Assembly (NCBI GenBank): GCA_038380435.1
Contig: JAWZYU010000017.1
Coordinates: 21,327,283 to 21,391,282, forward strand
Direction: 5' to 3'
Length of the DNA stretch: 64,000 bases
Source of the DNA: Ryuthela nishihirai
Lineage: Eukaryota > Arthropoda > Arachnida > Araneae > Heptathelidae
Shown here: positions 54,691-64,000 of the stretch, one piece after another
Position numbering within the stretch: the first letter of the stretch is position 1
How the letters are laid out: each line of letters opens with the position of its first letter
Notes under the pieces: model-generated
Database searches by the model: none
What the model was told of the DNA's origin: nothing
What the model saw: the letters and a program-made list of their open reading frames with translations, nothing else
Translations under genes and position numbers: made by a program

Positions 54691-54870
54691 TACAGTCGCT
54701 CAAAAAACGCTATGGTTGATTACAGAATTCAGAAAAAATATCTGGCAACGATTTTTTTAGAGATTAGTGATCTGGCAACTTTCGTGTCATGTACACAAAA
54801 GTTGCCAATTTTTTTTTTTTTGAATTCTTTAATCAACCATAGTGTTCAGATATTTTTTTGAGCGACTGTA
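54691..54870. mobile_element. Short palindromic Tc1/mariner MITE
   Basis: TACAGTCGCTCAAAAAACGC to TTGAGCGACTGTA with flanking TA. It is internally deleted relative to the 220-bp form. Confidence 0.85.
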
Positions 54871-55104
54871 CATCCAGTGGAAATAAGAGAGTGGACGGGG
54901 CAAAGGGAATTGTGTCCATGTCCCATTGGCCGAGATATCCTAACGTCCTGCCTCCTGAGAAGAAAACATCACGTGACACACCTAGCGGTTCTTTCAAACT
55001 AGCGAACAACTTTAGAGCTGAAAGAGTTGCGTGCCGACAACGAGACCTTCCGCCTACAAGGCGGATTGTCTGAGGCTTGATTCGGTCATTTTTTTTCTTT
55101 CAGT

Positions 55105-55481
55105 TGGGTTGGATTGTTTTACCTCTGAGCGGCACTTTTTTGCACACCATGGGCTAAATGGCCAGGTCACATGGACCCCGAAGGCTCAGAGAAGGTTGGA
55201 GGAGGGAACCCACTGGAACAGCTGTTGGGAGACAGATGGTAGTCTTCCGTCAAGGCCATCCAGCGTGTTCTTTAACGTGCACAAGGTATGGCTCTCCCGC
55301 ACACGGGGCCACGGCTTAACGTCCCATCCGACGGACGGCGGCCTTTCCAAGCCCATCGGTGTCCCCTACTGACCGTGGGCAGGGCGGGGAATGTTGCGGA
55401 GATAAATCTCAACGCTGACCCAGCTGGGACTCGAACCTGGGTACGAGCCTGGCGCGCTAACGACTGAGCCACCCCCGCCCC
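55105..55481 (-). mobile_element. SINE-A copy, nearly complete
   Basis: TTTTCTTTCAGT at 55093-55104 and 55482-55493 is the target-site duplication. Eleven bases are lost in the anticodon region (CCTGGGTACGAGCC). Confidence 0.92.
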
Positions 55482-55584
55482 TTTTCTTTCAGTCTAGGGT
55501 TGGGACCGCTGAGGCTCCTTGCAGCCTACTGTTAGCAAAGCGACGGACTGTACCGGATGGGTAGTCACTAATTAGTTGTATATA

Positions 55585-56023
55585 CAGGGTGAATCTGAAA
55601 AAATGGGCAAAACTTTACGGGGTGGTAGAACGCAGCTATACGAGCAATATTCGTCATAGAATGTATGGTCGGAACGCAAGCGGTGAGAAGTTAAAAGGTA
55701 GTTTTCCACTGTCACATTTAAAGGAGTGCATCTCATCGGAAACCGGTCGCGGTAACGTCTCTGTGCCTCACTTGCATTCCCGTCCGGCGCACCGTACACA
55801 AAGTGCATATCCGTCATTTCGTGGTTAGTATAACCAGCCATCCTCTCGGCAATCCACGGTAGAAATGCTGTTGGGTGCGAGGACCGACCCTTTTATACCA
55901 TTTTCAACGCCACCTAGCGGCTCGCTGTTTGCGTTCCGCCCATACTTTCTATGACGAATATTGCTCGTATAGCTGCGTTCTACCACCCCGTAAAGTTTTG
56001 CCCACTTTTTCACATTCACCCTG
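55585..56023 (-). mobile_element. Mariner-type MITE with long TIRs and a transposase remnant
   Basis: Bounded by TA on each side. TIRs of about 105 bp: CAGGGTGAATCTGAAAAAAT at the left and the inverted ACATTCACCCTG at the right, sharing GGGGTGGTAGAACGCAGC, TATACGAGCAATATTCGTC and CGGAACGCAA. The core keeps the 5' part of a transposase gene on the minus strand, so this is an internal-deletion derivative of a longer element. Confidence 0.88.
55716..55841 (-). pseudogene. N-terminal remnant of a mariner-like transposase
   Basis: About 42 codons begin MAGYTNHEMTDMHFVYGAPD and include GNASEAQRRYRDRFPMR, the helix-turn-helix-type start seen in arthropod DUF4817-containing transposases (identified from memory of the family). 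It is homologous to MDCFTNQEKADMHFTYGAAD of the element at 56391. After RCTP the frame runs into the other TIR, so the DDE catalytic domain is absent. It could at most make a DNA-binding peptide. Confidence 0.7.
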
Positions 56024-56057
56024 TATATATACATATAAATAAAAAAAATAAAATAAA

Positions 56058-56222
56058 TACTCCCTCAAGCATCTGCTTGCCACAGAGGTCTGACAGGAGC
56101 CTGTCAGTTTATATGCCATAATAGAAGATCTGAGAGGATGGCAGGCCCTCAGCAGAAAAACGACACAAACAGCCATGCTTTACCCGGGGCTCGAACCCAG
56201 GTACCTTAGATCAGTAGCCAAT
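56058..56222 (-). mobile_element. SINE-B copy, 5'-truncated
   Basis: TACTCCCTCAAGCATCTGCT to AGATCAGTAGCCAA. The A-box end is absent. Confidence 0.85.
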
Positions 56223-56390
56223 AGAGAGCATAAATTATAGACGTTGTGTAAATGAAGTGTACATATAAATAGTACATCAGAGTTTGTGTTTATCGGCCAC
56301 CTAGATAGTATCAACATCCCGACAAGGTAATATGTACCCTTCTGCACGCACCCTTCTCAAACGGTCGGTTAAAAAAAAACTCATCCCATA

Positions 56391-57833
56391 CAGGTCGAAA
56401 AGAAGCCTGTTCACAAACATTGTCTTTTTTTAACTTTAAGGGGTGATAGAACACACCTAAACAAGCACTTTTCGTCATACAATGCATGGTCGGAACTCAA
56501 GCGGTGAAGCGCTAGAGGGCGCTTTCCAGTGAACACTTATAAGCGCTGGTTTTCGCACTCGTCGTCATTTCTACCGTGGATTGCAGAACGGATGGATTGT
56601 TTCACGAATCAGGAGAAGGCGGACATGCATTTCACGTACGGAGCTGCGGACGGGAATGCGAGGGAAGCCCAAAGACCGTACCGGGAGCGCTTTCCGACCA
56701 GACGCGTGCCTGATCATAAAACCTTTCAGCGATTGCACCGGTATCTGTGCGAAACGGGCTCCTTTGTCAATGGCTTGCAGGATACAGGACATGCAACGAG
56801 TGTGAGGACGCCACATGTTACAGAGGAAATTCTACGTAGGGTTGATGATCGTCCTGAATGTAAATAGCACGCGGGCAATTTCTCATGCCGTAAGTGTGCC
56901 CCAATCGACGGTGTGGCGAGTTATACGAGGCGAATGATTACACCCCTACCATGTACAGAGGGTGCGCGCCTTGACACCTGCAGATTATCGGCCTCGTGTG
57001 GATTTTGCACAGTGGTTCCTGCAGCAGATTGCAGCGCAACCGGACACGTGAGGGCATTTTTAATACCCACAGTTCACATGTGTGGGCCACCAGTAATCCG
57101 CAGGTCATACGTCCACATTCGTACCAGCGGCGTTTCTCCATAAATGTTTGGGCTGGAATCCTCCATGACCATTTGATTGGCCCATACATTCTGCCAGCCC
57201 GACTGAAAGGGAGAACGTATCTCGTATTTTTACAAGAAGTCTTGCCAGAATTACTGAACCCTGATCCAGCAAACATTCAAACACGTATGTGGTTCCAACA
57301 CGACTGAGCGCCACCCCATTTCAGCGTGGATGTGCGGAACGTCTTGGATGCAACATTTCCAGGACGATGGATTGGTCGGGGTGGTCCCATCGCTTGGCCG
57401 CTACGATCTCTCATGTCTGGACTTTTTCCTATGGGGCCATATGAAAAGCTTCATCTACAATAGCCTCATCAATTCCAATGAGGACCTTGTTGCCAGGATT
57501 TCTATTGCCACTGCCGCTGTATGAGAAATGCCTGGTGTTTTCACCCATGTACGCCGATCACTACGTTGAAGGTGTGAAGCCTGCATTGATGTTGGCGATC
57601 GCTCTTTTGAGCAGTTTCTGTAATTTGTTCAATAAAATTCTGTACTTTCTGTTCTGCAATTGTTTCAAACCTCTTCTGTCATTCTTGTGTTTCTTCATTT
57701 CCCGACACAGTAACTGCTAACCCCTAGCACTTCACCACTTGAGTTCCGACCATGCATTGTATGACGAAAAGTGTTGGTTTAGGTGTGTTCTATCACCCCT
57801 TAAAATTTGGCCCAAGAGTTTTGAAACACCCTG
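56391..57833 (+). mobile_element. Mariner/Tc1-like transposon with broken transposase
   Basis: About 1.44 kb. The right TIR ends AACACCCTG followed by TA. The left TIR matches it from AAGGGGTGATAGAACACACC inward (about 56439), but the outermost 40-50 bp on the left differ (CAGGTCGAAAAGAAGCC), so that end is damaged. TIRs are about 100 bp and related to, but distinct from, those of 55585-56023. Confidence 0.85.
56592..57530 (+). pseudogene. Mariner-like DDE transposase, inactivated
   Basis: The product would bind the TIRs and cut and join the transposon. I place the start at 56592 (MDCFTNQEKADMHF) because the related element at 55841 starts at the same point. The first part runs to 56867, with GNAREAQRPYRERFPTR and HKTFQRLHRYLCETGSF, then meets a TAG. 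Later blocks are visible in other frames: TPADYRPRVDFAQWFLQQI (about 56975-57030), HVWATSNPQVIRPHSYQRR, WAGILHDHLIGPYILPAR, WFQHD followed by a stop and APPHF (57290-57320), and DLSCLDFFLWGHMKS (about 57400-57450). The block expected to hold the first catalytic aspartate seems deleted near 57045. Several stops and frameshifts plus that loss make it non-functional. Length and block order fit a family member of about 310-350 residues. Confidence 0.78.
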
Positions 57834-57879
57834 TATACGATGTATAATAGGCAATCACAAGAAAGCACCTATAGATTAT

Positions 57880-58097
57880 TTCTGTTATATGGATATAGAC
57901 AAAAAATTGTCATTAGCTGGATGGGATCCGAACTCACGACCTCCTGATAACTGCCAGGTGCTCTTAAAGCCACAATAGGGGATGATTTTTCGGCGACCGG
58001 TGGCTCAATCATCAGAGCACCTGACATATTATCAGAAGATCGTTGCTTCGGATCCCACCCGGCAAATGACAATTTTTTCTCTATACACATTTAATAT
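57880..58097. repeat. Palindrome of two facing tRNA-like heads
   Basis: The right arm reads GGTGGCTCAATCATCAGAGC, ACCTGACATATTATC and GCTTCGGATCCCACC, like a D-arm and T-arm. The left arm is its inverted relative (GGGATCCGAACTCACGACC, CAGGTGCTCT). Outer flanks also pair (GACAAAAAATTGTCATT against AATGACAATTTTTTCTC). Arms are about 90 bp with roughly 80% match. Confidence 0.6.
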
Positions 58098-58940
58098 ACG
58101 TGATGTATTTTTTTATTTTAGTTGACGATTTTCTATCTATAATGTATGAAGAATTTTCATTGAATGAATAATATACCGACTTATGCTGAAAGATAAATAA
58201 ATTTATCTGACACATTATTTTGACGAAAATTTTGCGTTCGTCTGCCGTAACAAAACCGATTAATATTTAATTAGTGAAAGAATCTGGCAACGAGCATAGA
58301 CGTAGCAAGAAAAAGCGTCTGCAGTAACTATGACAGCGAACACACACTCTAAGCTATATTTGCTGTAGTGCCTAGCCACTTTGTTAAGCATAGGGAAACA
58401 GAAAGACTGATTTATGGGCCTATTATTGGATTGGCAACATCGATCAGCAGAACGTGCCACGCCCTCAGAACGATGACTACCACCGAGAAGCCAATTCCAA
58501 GAACTCGTTCACTTTTCGTGCTATGCAATGGAAGCACGGATCTCTGCTTTGATCGTTAGGCCGCTTCCGGTTTTTACAAATTGTTGCCGCTGCTGGCATT
58601 ACATGCATTTTAAAATTTCATGCAAAAGTAATTAATTCTCTTATTTTCGAATTTTAATTATTTCTAAAATATTAGATATGGTAAAAGAGTTAATGGAATT
58701 GCTGGTTATCAACAATAAGGAGGCCGCCTTTCCCATTGCTACATATATTGATGAATTTTCATTTTAGTTGGAAATTTCTTATTTCTAATGTATAATAATT
58801 TTTCGTGTAATGAAAAATATATGGTAAAAATAAATTTGTCACAGGAGACAAATTTATTTCGACCAAGCAAGTAGAGTTAAAAATAATCTGACAATATTAA
58901 CAACTGAATTTGAAAAACTTTGTGGTTATAACCGTAGATA
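58098..58940. other. AT-rich stretch with one weak direct repeat
   Basis: About 58105-58190 and 58745-58830 share TTTTAGTTG, TCTAATGTAT and GAAAAATATATGG-type sequence and may be diverged copies of one repeat. No gene recognised. Confidence 0.4.
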
Positions 58941-59444
58941 TAGTAAAAGGGGGATTGTACTCCGTTCCAGATAAAGAATAAAGCGGTAAATCTGAAGTTG
59001 GTTGGGTTGTTTTACCTCTGAGCGGCACTTTTTTGCACACCTTGGGCTAAATGGCCAGGTCACATGGACCCCGAAGGCTCAGAGAAGGTTGGGGGAGGGG
59101 ACCCACTGGAACAGCTGTTGGGATAGATGTGTAGACTCCCGTCAAGGCCATCCAGCGTGTTCTTTAACGTGCACAGGGTATGGCTCTCCCGCACATGGGG
59201 CCACGGCTTAACGTCCCATCCGACGGACGGCGGTCTTTCCAAGCCCATCGGTGTCCCCTACTGACCGTGGGCAGGGCGGGGAATTTTGCGGAGATAAATC
59301 TCAACGCTGACCCAGCTGGGACTCGAACCTGGGAACTACAGATTACGAGCCTGGCACGCTACCGACTGAGCCACCCCCGCCCCCTCGTAGTAAAAGAGGG
59401 ATTGTACTCCGTTCCAGATAAAGAATGAAGCGGTAAATCTGAAG
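58941..59444. repeat. 57-bp direct repeats flanking a SINE-A
   Basis: Bases 58941-58997 (TAGTAAAAGGGGGATTGTAC to GGTAAATCTGAAG) recur at 59388-59444 with two differences, immediately on either side of the SINE-A. Normal duplications in this family are 8-14 bp. Confidence 0.92.
58998..59387 (-). mobile_element. SINE-A copy with unusually long flanking repeats
   Basis: Complete copy close to consensus, with head TGGCTCAGTCGGTAGCGTGCC in reverse. A small change lies at 59122-59133. Confidence 0.9.
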
Positions 59445-60115
59445 ATTAAAGAAAGCAACCAATGAAAAGAGGCCACACCCACATGAGTTATGGCAAAAAC
59501 AACTCGCAGGTATAATTCCGCCACGGCAAATAGTTCTACATCTTATACGAGAAATAAGTCCTTTTTCTAGTGTACTCGTACATTATTAAATGTACGCTTT
59601 ATGGAAGTGAGCAATTAAAAATGTTGTTTTTCATTTCGGAATATTGCAAAATACACAATGAAGCATCATTTTCTTTTACACTGGTATATTAGCAACTTAA
59701 AGAATTTGCCGGTGTTGCTCAAGTCGTTGCTAACTTCAGAGCGAGCTCTGATTCATTTTTTTTTGCCAAACTTCCAGGTTTCCAGTTTCTTTATGTGAAG
59801 AGTTTGAGACACGACCAAGACGCATTTTATTACTATAGATGTAAAATATTTGCCGTAGGAACGTGTTGGCTGGGGGCAGTTGCCAAGGGCGCCGGAATCA
59901 CAGGGCGGTGCTGGGGCGGCACGAGACGTTCCACGATATCTGACGTTCATGTGCAAAATAAATTGGAATGATTAGCCTCCCTTAGTTCGTTGAATTTAAT
60001 ACGCATTGTTTATACCGTGGTATCGTCAAGACAGATATTATAAATTTTCGATATTTCCTAAATTTTTTTTTTTCCTTTTATCGGCGGACAATTAACCGCC
60101 ACCACCACCCTGCAC
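59445..60115. other. Unassigned stretch
   Basis: No recognised repeat or exon before the promoter-like sites at 60116. Confidence 0.4.
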
Positions 60116-60137
60116 CGCGCATGCGCTTGCTATAAAA
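60116..60137 (+). promoter_or_regulatory. NRF1-like site followed by a TATA box
   Basis: CGCGCATGCGCT (60116-60127) is close to the NRF1 palindrome, and TATAAAA (60131-60137) follows 3 bp later. A start would be expected near 60160-60170 on the plus strand. No coding exon was found downstream, so this may drive a non-coding transcript or be chance. Confidence 0.35.
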
Positions 60138-60322
60138 CAGCCTTGGGACGCAATTTCCAACTGTTCATATTACTTTTCCAGTGGTTGATGAAAAAGTGAT
60201 GTTTTTATTTGGAAACTTTCATCATCTTGTCGGTTTTCTTTTTCATTTATTCCTTTTTTTCTCTCGTTCATTTTTTGTACTACTGAGGCAATCAAGATCA
60301 TATCTGTAAAAACATAGATGTA
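60138..60322. other. Unassigned AT-rich stretch
   Basis: T-rich runs. ACTGAGGCAATCAAGATC near 60282 resembles sequence just upstream of some LINE 3' ends. Confidence 0.3.
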
Positions 60323-60425
60323 CATTCCCGCTGATAAGCTTCGGCTTAGTGGGATTTTTTACGTAATATAATTATAGATAATACTTATTGAAAATAAATT
60401 TTGAATTTGAATTTTGAATTTGAAC
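60323..60425 (+). mobile_element. 3' end of an unidentified LINE, with stem-loop and TTGAATTTGAA tail
   Basis: TCCCGC, TAAGC, a TTCG loop, GCTTA and GTGGGA form a hairpin with a 3-nt bulge (60326-60354). It is followed by AAAATAAATTTTGAATTTG repeats, the kind of short tandem tail that ends CR1/Jockey/L2-like LINEs. A second copy of the hairpin is at 45577. Confidence 0.45.
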
Positions 60426-60829
60426 AAATCATGCCGTTACAAAATAAAATTCTGTTACATAGATATCCTTTTCTTTGAACGGTAGTTCATGATTTGTACA
60501 TTGTATTGAATTGTTATGTTTATAAACCCCGGGATTGTTTAAGATCAACATCAGAACAGGAGCGTACGTACATCATCACTTTGTTTCCTATCAATCGAGT
60601 GAGAACTGACTCAAAAAAATTAATTTTGGTGAGATTATTAACGATTTTGCCATGAAAAAGTAGGAAAAATTAAATTTCTTTAAAAAATAATTACTTGCAT
60701 AATTTATTCATGTAATTGCATTAAAATAATGACAATAAATGTATATAATATAAATAACGTGTATTTTTTATCAATAACTGAACAAGGGTGGATAATCACA
60801 AATTTGCCAAGGGCGCCAAAAGCCTGCCT
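60426..60829. other. AT-rich unassigned stretch
   Basis: Nothing recognised. Confidence 0.35.
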
Positions 60830-60843
60830 TCGCCTCTGCGTAG

Positions 60844-61230
60844 GGCGGGGGTGGCTCAGTCGGTAGCGCGCCAGGCTCGTAATCTGTAGTTCCCAGGTTC
60901 GAGTCCCAGCTGGGTCAGCGTTGAGATTTATCTCCGCAAAATTCCCCGCCCTGCCCACGGTCAGTAGGGGACACCGATGGGCTTGGAAAGACCGCCGTCC
61001 GTCGGATGGGACGTTAAACCGTGGCCCCGTGTGCGGGAGAGCCATAACCTGTGCACGTTAAAGAACACGCTGGATGGCCTTGACGGGAGGCTACCATCTG
61101 TCTCCCAACAGCTGTTCCAGTGGGTCCCCTCCCCCAACCTTCTCTGAGCCTTCGGGGTCCTTGTGACCTGTCCATTTAGCCCATGGTGTGCAAAAAAGTG
61201 CCGCTCAGAGGTAAAACAACCCAACCCAAC
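60844..61230 (+). mobile_element. SINE-A copy, complete reference-quality copy
   Basis: TCGCCTCTGCGTAG at 60830-60843 and 61231-61244 is a perfect 14-bp duplication. The A box TGGCTCAGTCGG and B box GGTTCGAGTCC are exact, and the tail is ACAACCCAACCCAAC. A good representative of the family. Confidence 0.93.
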
Positions 61231-61244
61231 TCGCCTCTGCGTAG

Positions 61245-61697
61245 AAACTCCCTCGAGTGAAAATTGATACATTTTCAAGGGTAGAATCTTGCTTTTCATT
61301 TGCTTTCGTGGTTAAGCGTAATAAGTCACGAATGAGCAAAAAAATGTCTTTGAGGGAGAATTGCCTCTCCATTCTTCATGTGAAACAAAGTATAGATAGC
61401 GCACTACCAGTATTTTCCTGCGGGTGACTTTGAACCAAATTTCAAATAACCGTGATCCAAGTTCGCCACCAAAATGGCGATTCATTAGTTCGTATTAACG
61501 TTTGTCTTCACATTAGATTTTGCGAGTTTCATTTCAGTATCGTTAATAAAGTGACTTTTAAAATTTTGCTTCTTCAGCAAGATGGTAAAATTTTGCTCTC
61601 TCATTAATGCTCCTGTAGAGCTGTGAAATTAGAAAATGAATATTTTTACGAGTGCTCGTTATATTTCGCTTTTAAAAATCCACTTTTTGACTTATAA
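61245..61697. other. Unassigned stretch
   Basis: A CACCAAAATGGCGATTC motif near 61467 carries a YY1-type AAAATGGCG core. No exon found. Confidence 0.35.
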
Positions 61698-61892
61698 TAC
61701 CCCCTCAAGCAGCTGCTTGCCACAGAGGTCTGACAGGAGCCTGTCAGTTTATATGCTTTAGTAGAAGGTCTGAGAGGATGGCAGGACCTCAGCGGAAAAA
61801 ACGACACATACAACCATGCCTTATCCGGGGCTCGAACCCAGATCCCTTAGATCAGTAGCCAAGCGCGCTAACCACTCGGCCATGGGACAGGC
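61698..61892 (-). mobile_element. SINE-B copy, complete
   Basis: TACCCCCTCAAGCAGCTGCT to CCACTCGGCCATGGGACAGG, close to consensus. Confidence 0.9.
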
Positions 61893-62819
61893 TTTGACTT
61901 ATAGCCAAGTTTTATTTTAGATATACTTAGATTGGATAAAGCACACTGTAAAAAAGTAACAATAAATACATATAGGTCAGTGGTAATCTTTTTGTAATAT
62001 ACCAAAGTCACTTCATGCTGAATATTCCTTTTGAAAGCATTTCGAAAGTGAAGCAAATATAGGATTACATAGACTCCCATTTGCTCATTATATCTTCCCT
62101 CTACCAATGAGGCGTTTAATCCATTCCCATCTCTTTAATATAGTAAAGAAATATTGCGAATCAATTTTTTGGCAAATGCTGTCATTCAAAGGTCAAATGA
62201 AAAAAAAAAGCAATACCTTTAAAAATGAAAGTTAAAAACACTTGTTTTGTTTCAGTATTATCCAGATTTATTCGCCATTAGATATATACCAGTTCAATAA
62301 TATTTAAACTGGTTTAATAGTTATGAATTATTTGCAAACTGCCCCCCCTCCCCACACACACACACACGAATGCTAGTAAGGATAATGCTGGCAAAAAATT
62401 ATAAAAAATGATAAATGATATATATTTCATATATTTTTTAAAAAATATTTCGAACACTTCTAAAATGGAGCAAATGTTATACGGCAATAGAAATACAATC
62501 TTTTGCCTCCCCCGCCTCCCCCGCCCTCCCTATATTTTCTCCAGATCCAAGCCGATGTAATATTAACAGAAAATCATTTTCAGGGATCAGAAAGTTTTTT
62601 AAAAGAATAATATTATTATGGACAAATTTACTGTCGATAAATTGAAGATTTCGATTAAATTAGGTAATTCTCGTTTCTTAAAAGATATTCATTCTGTATT
62701 TGAAAAGATATGGTAGCTGCCATATTTAACATCAGCAATGCCAATGAAAGTGATTTAATGATTTCAAAGTTTTTCAATCTTTCCTCTTACCATGTTCAGC
62801 TCGTTTTAAAAGCAAAATA
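61893..62819. other. AT-rich unassigned stretch
   Basis: A short CACACACACACAC run lies at 62354-62367 and CCCCCGCCTCCCCCGCC at about 62509. No gene recognised. Confidence 0.35.
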
Positions 62820-63560
62820 AAAAGGCGCCATTTTCCCTTTCTTCTCTGTCTGTAGAAGATCAACTTTTTTTGTGTTTAGAGATAAATGAAAATTTGTTTT
62901 TGGGTTGGATAGGTACAGTCGCTCAAAAAAATATCCGAACGATATAGTTGATTACAGAATTCAGGAAAAATATCTGGCAACAATTTTTTTTTTAATTAGT
63001 GATCTGGCAACCTTCGTGTCACGTGACACGAAGTTGCCAGATCACTAATTTCTAAAAAAAAATCGTTGCCAGATATTTTTTCTGAAATCTGTAATCAACC
63101 ATAGTGTTCGGATACTTTTTTTGAGCGACTGTAGGTGGTCATATTATTTTGATACTAGATCGTGTGGGCTCACTCACGGAAATATTGAGCGTGTGCAGTT
63201 ACCGTTCACAGCAAATTGGAGCGTGTGCAGTAACTGCACAGGCTCCAGTTTGCTGTGAACTGGAGCGTGTACAGTTGCTGTACACGCTCCAGATATTTTT
63301 CCTGAATTCTGTAATCACGTGACACGAAGGTTGCCAGATCACTAATTTCTAAAAAAATCGTTGCCAGATATTTTTTCTGAATTCTGTAATCAACCATAGC
63401 GTTCAGATATTTTTTTGAGCGACTGTATTGGCGAAATATTAGGAGTAACATGTTCCGAATCTCCCAGTATTTTTAATAGCGCCATCTAACAGCGGGAAAA
63501 AGTAGAAAATGGCAAAACTTTTAAAATGATATTGCAGAAAAGATGCAATTCCAAATTTTT
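62820..63560. repeat. Copy of the 40.7-kb foldback-type repeat, hosting the composite MITE
   Basis: TTTTTGGGTTGGATAGG (up to 62913) and TTGGCGAAATATTAGGAG (from 63428), then AATAGCGCCATCTAACAGCG, are continuous with each other if the MITE is removed. They match GGGTTGGACAGGTATTGATG, AAATATTAC and GCGCCCTCTAATGGTG at 41045-41140. Confidence 0.6.
62914..63427. mobile_element. Composite MITE, inverted copy of 38606-39096
   Basis: TACAGTCGCTC at the left and GAGCGACTGTA at the right, flanked by TA. A complete palindromic MITE (62914-63133) is followed by the linker GGTGGTCATATTATTTTGAT, the GAGCGTGTGCAG-type palindromes (63186-63293) and a second MITE arm. It has about 60 bp more than the other copy in the second arm. 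Confidence 0.88.
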
Positions 63561-63682
63561 AGTGGTGGAAAAAAGAAACTTCTCAAAAGAGCTATTTTCT
63601 ATTTCAATGTGGATTTAAGTGAACGTAAACATTTTTATTTAACTTGCATTAAAGAATAAATATATTTTTAATATTACTCTAA

Positions 63683-63893
63683 GCCGTCCCATGGCCGAGT
63701 GGTTAGCGCGCTTGGCTACTGATCTAAGGGACCTGGGTTCGAGCCCCGGGTAAAACATGGCTGTTTGTGTCGTTTTTCTGCTGAGGTCCTGCCATCCTAA
63801 TAGACCTTCTACTATGGCATATAAACTGACAGGCTCCTGTCAGACCTCTGTGGCAAGCAGCTGCTTGAGGGGGTATTTATTTATTTTTTTATT
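63683..63893 (+). mobile_element. SINE-B copy, complete
   Basis: CCGTCCCATGGCCGAGTGG, B box GGTTCGAGCCC, body and GGGGGTATTTATTTATTTT tail. This is the best-preserved plus-strand copy and a suitable reference for the family. Confidence 0.92.
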
Positions 63894-64000
63894 TATTGAA
63901 TTAACCCCTTTTACTGCATATTATAAATGTACTCTTTGTGGAAACTGTCTCAAGTAAGTAGGCCTATATCCTCATTGAATACAGGAAACTGCGACAATTA
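63894..64000. other. Unassigned end of window
   Basis: Nothing recognised. Confidence 0.3.

Noticed and set aside
60852..60920. Functional tRNA-Thr gene in the SINE-A heads
   Set aside because: A and B boxes fit, but the acceptor ends do not pair and the head continues directly into the SINE body in all copies.

Overview
This window looks like intergenic and intronic DNA from a repeat-rich animal genome, most likely an arthropod and possibly a spider or other chelicerate. I infer this from abundant tRNA-derived SINEs, Tc1/mariner and hAT DNA transposons, a non-LTR retrotransposon, minisatellites and the lack of any bacterial-style gene arrangement. The mariner transposase resembles the DUF4817/DDE type common in arthropods. 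I cannot name the species.

Two SINE families dominate. SINE-A is about 390 bp, with a tRNA-Thr(CGT)-like head and a short (AACCC)n-type tail. There are roughly 30 young copies, mostly with clear 8-14 bp target-site duplications (TSDs), plus a layer of old, eroded copies. SINE-B is about 200 bp, with a Ser/Leu-type tRNA head and a T/A-rich tail, in about 16 copies or fragments. Young SINE-A copies often sit inside older SINE-A, SINE-B or palindromic MITE copies.

Layout: 1-1137 is a 128-bp tandem array carrying a hAT terminal sequence; 1686-3745 holds a palindromic MITE and SINEs; 3875-4888 is a 33-bp array ending at a hAT terminus; 5453-6722 is a SINE-B whose head contains about 36 copies of a 30-bp unit; 7-15 kb is SINEs and a foldback element; 15250-21023 is a 66-bp satellite of about 87 copies; 21903-22098 is a convincing first coding exon of a secreted protein; 23588-25770 is a 5'-truncated, frameshifted non-LTR retrotransposon; 28241-28858 is a 34-bp array inside another SINE-B; 36-38 kb is a SINE-tail array next to a mosaic insertion; 38606-39096 and 62914-63427 are inverted copies of one composite MITE; 40.7-42.8 kb is a foldback-like repeat; 48.3-50.1 kb is a CpG-containing promoter-like block and possible exon split by a SINE; 55585-57833 holds two related mariner elements.

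Only one host exon is well supported. It ends at a good splice donor, and no downstream exon was recognised in the remaining 42 kb, so much of the right two thirds may be its first intron. No operon, CRISPR array, defence system or functional tRNA was found. The most unusual biology is the repeat dynamics: minisatellites grown from inside SINEs, a mosaic patch assembled from nearby DNA, very long direct repeats around some SINEs, and a composite MITE that seems to have moved as one unit.
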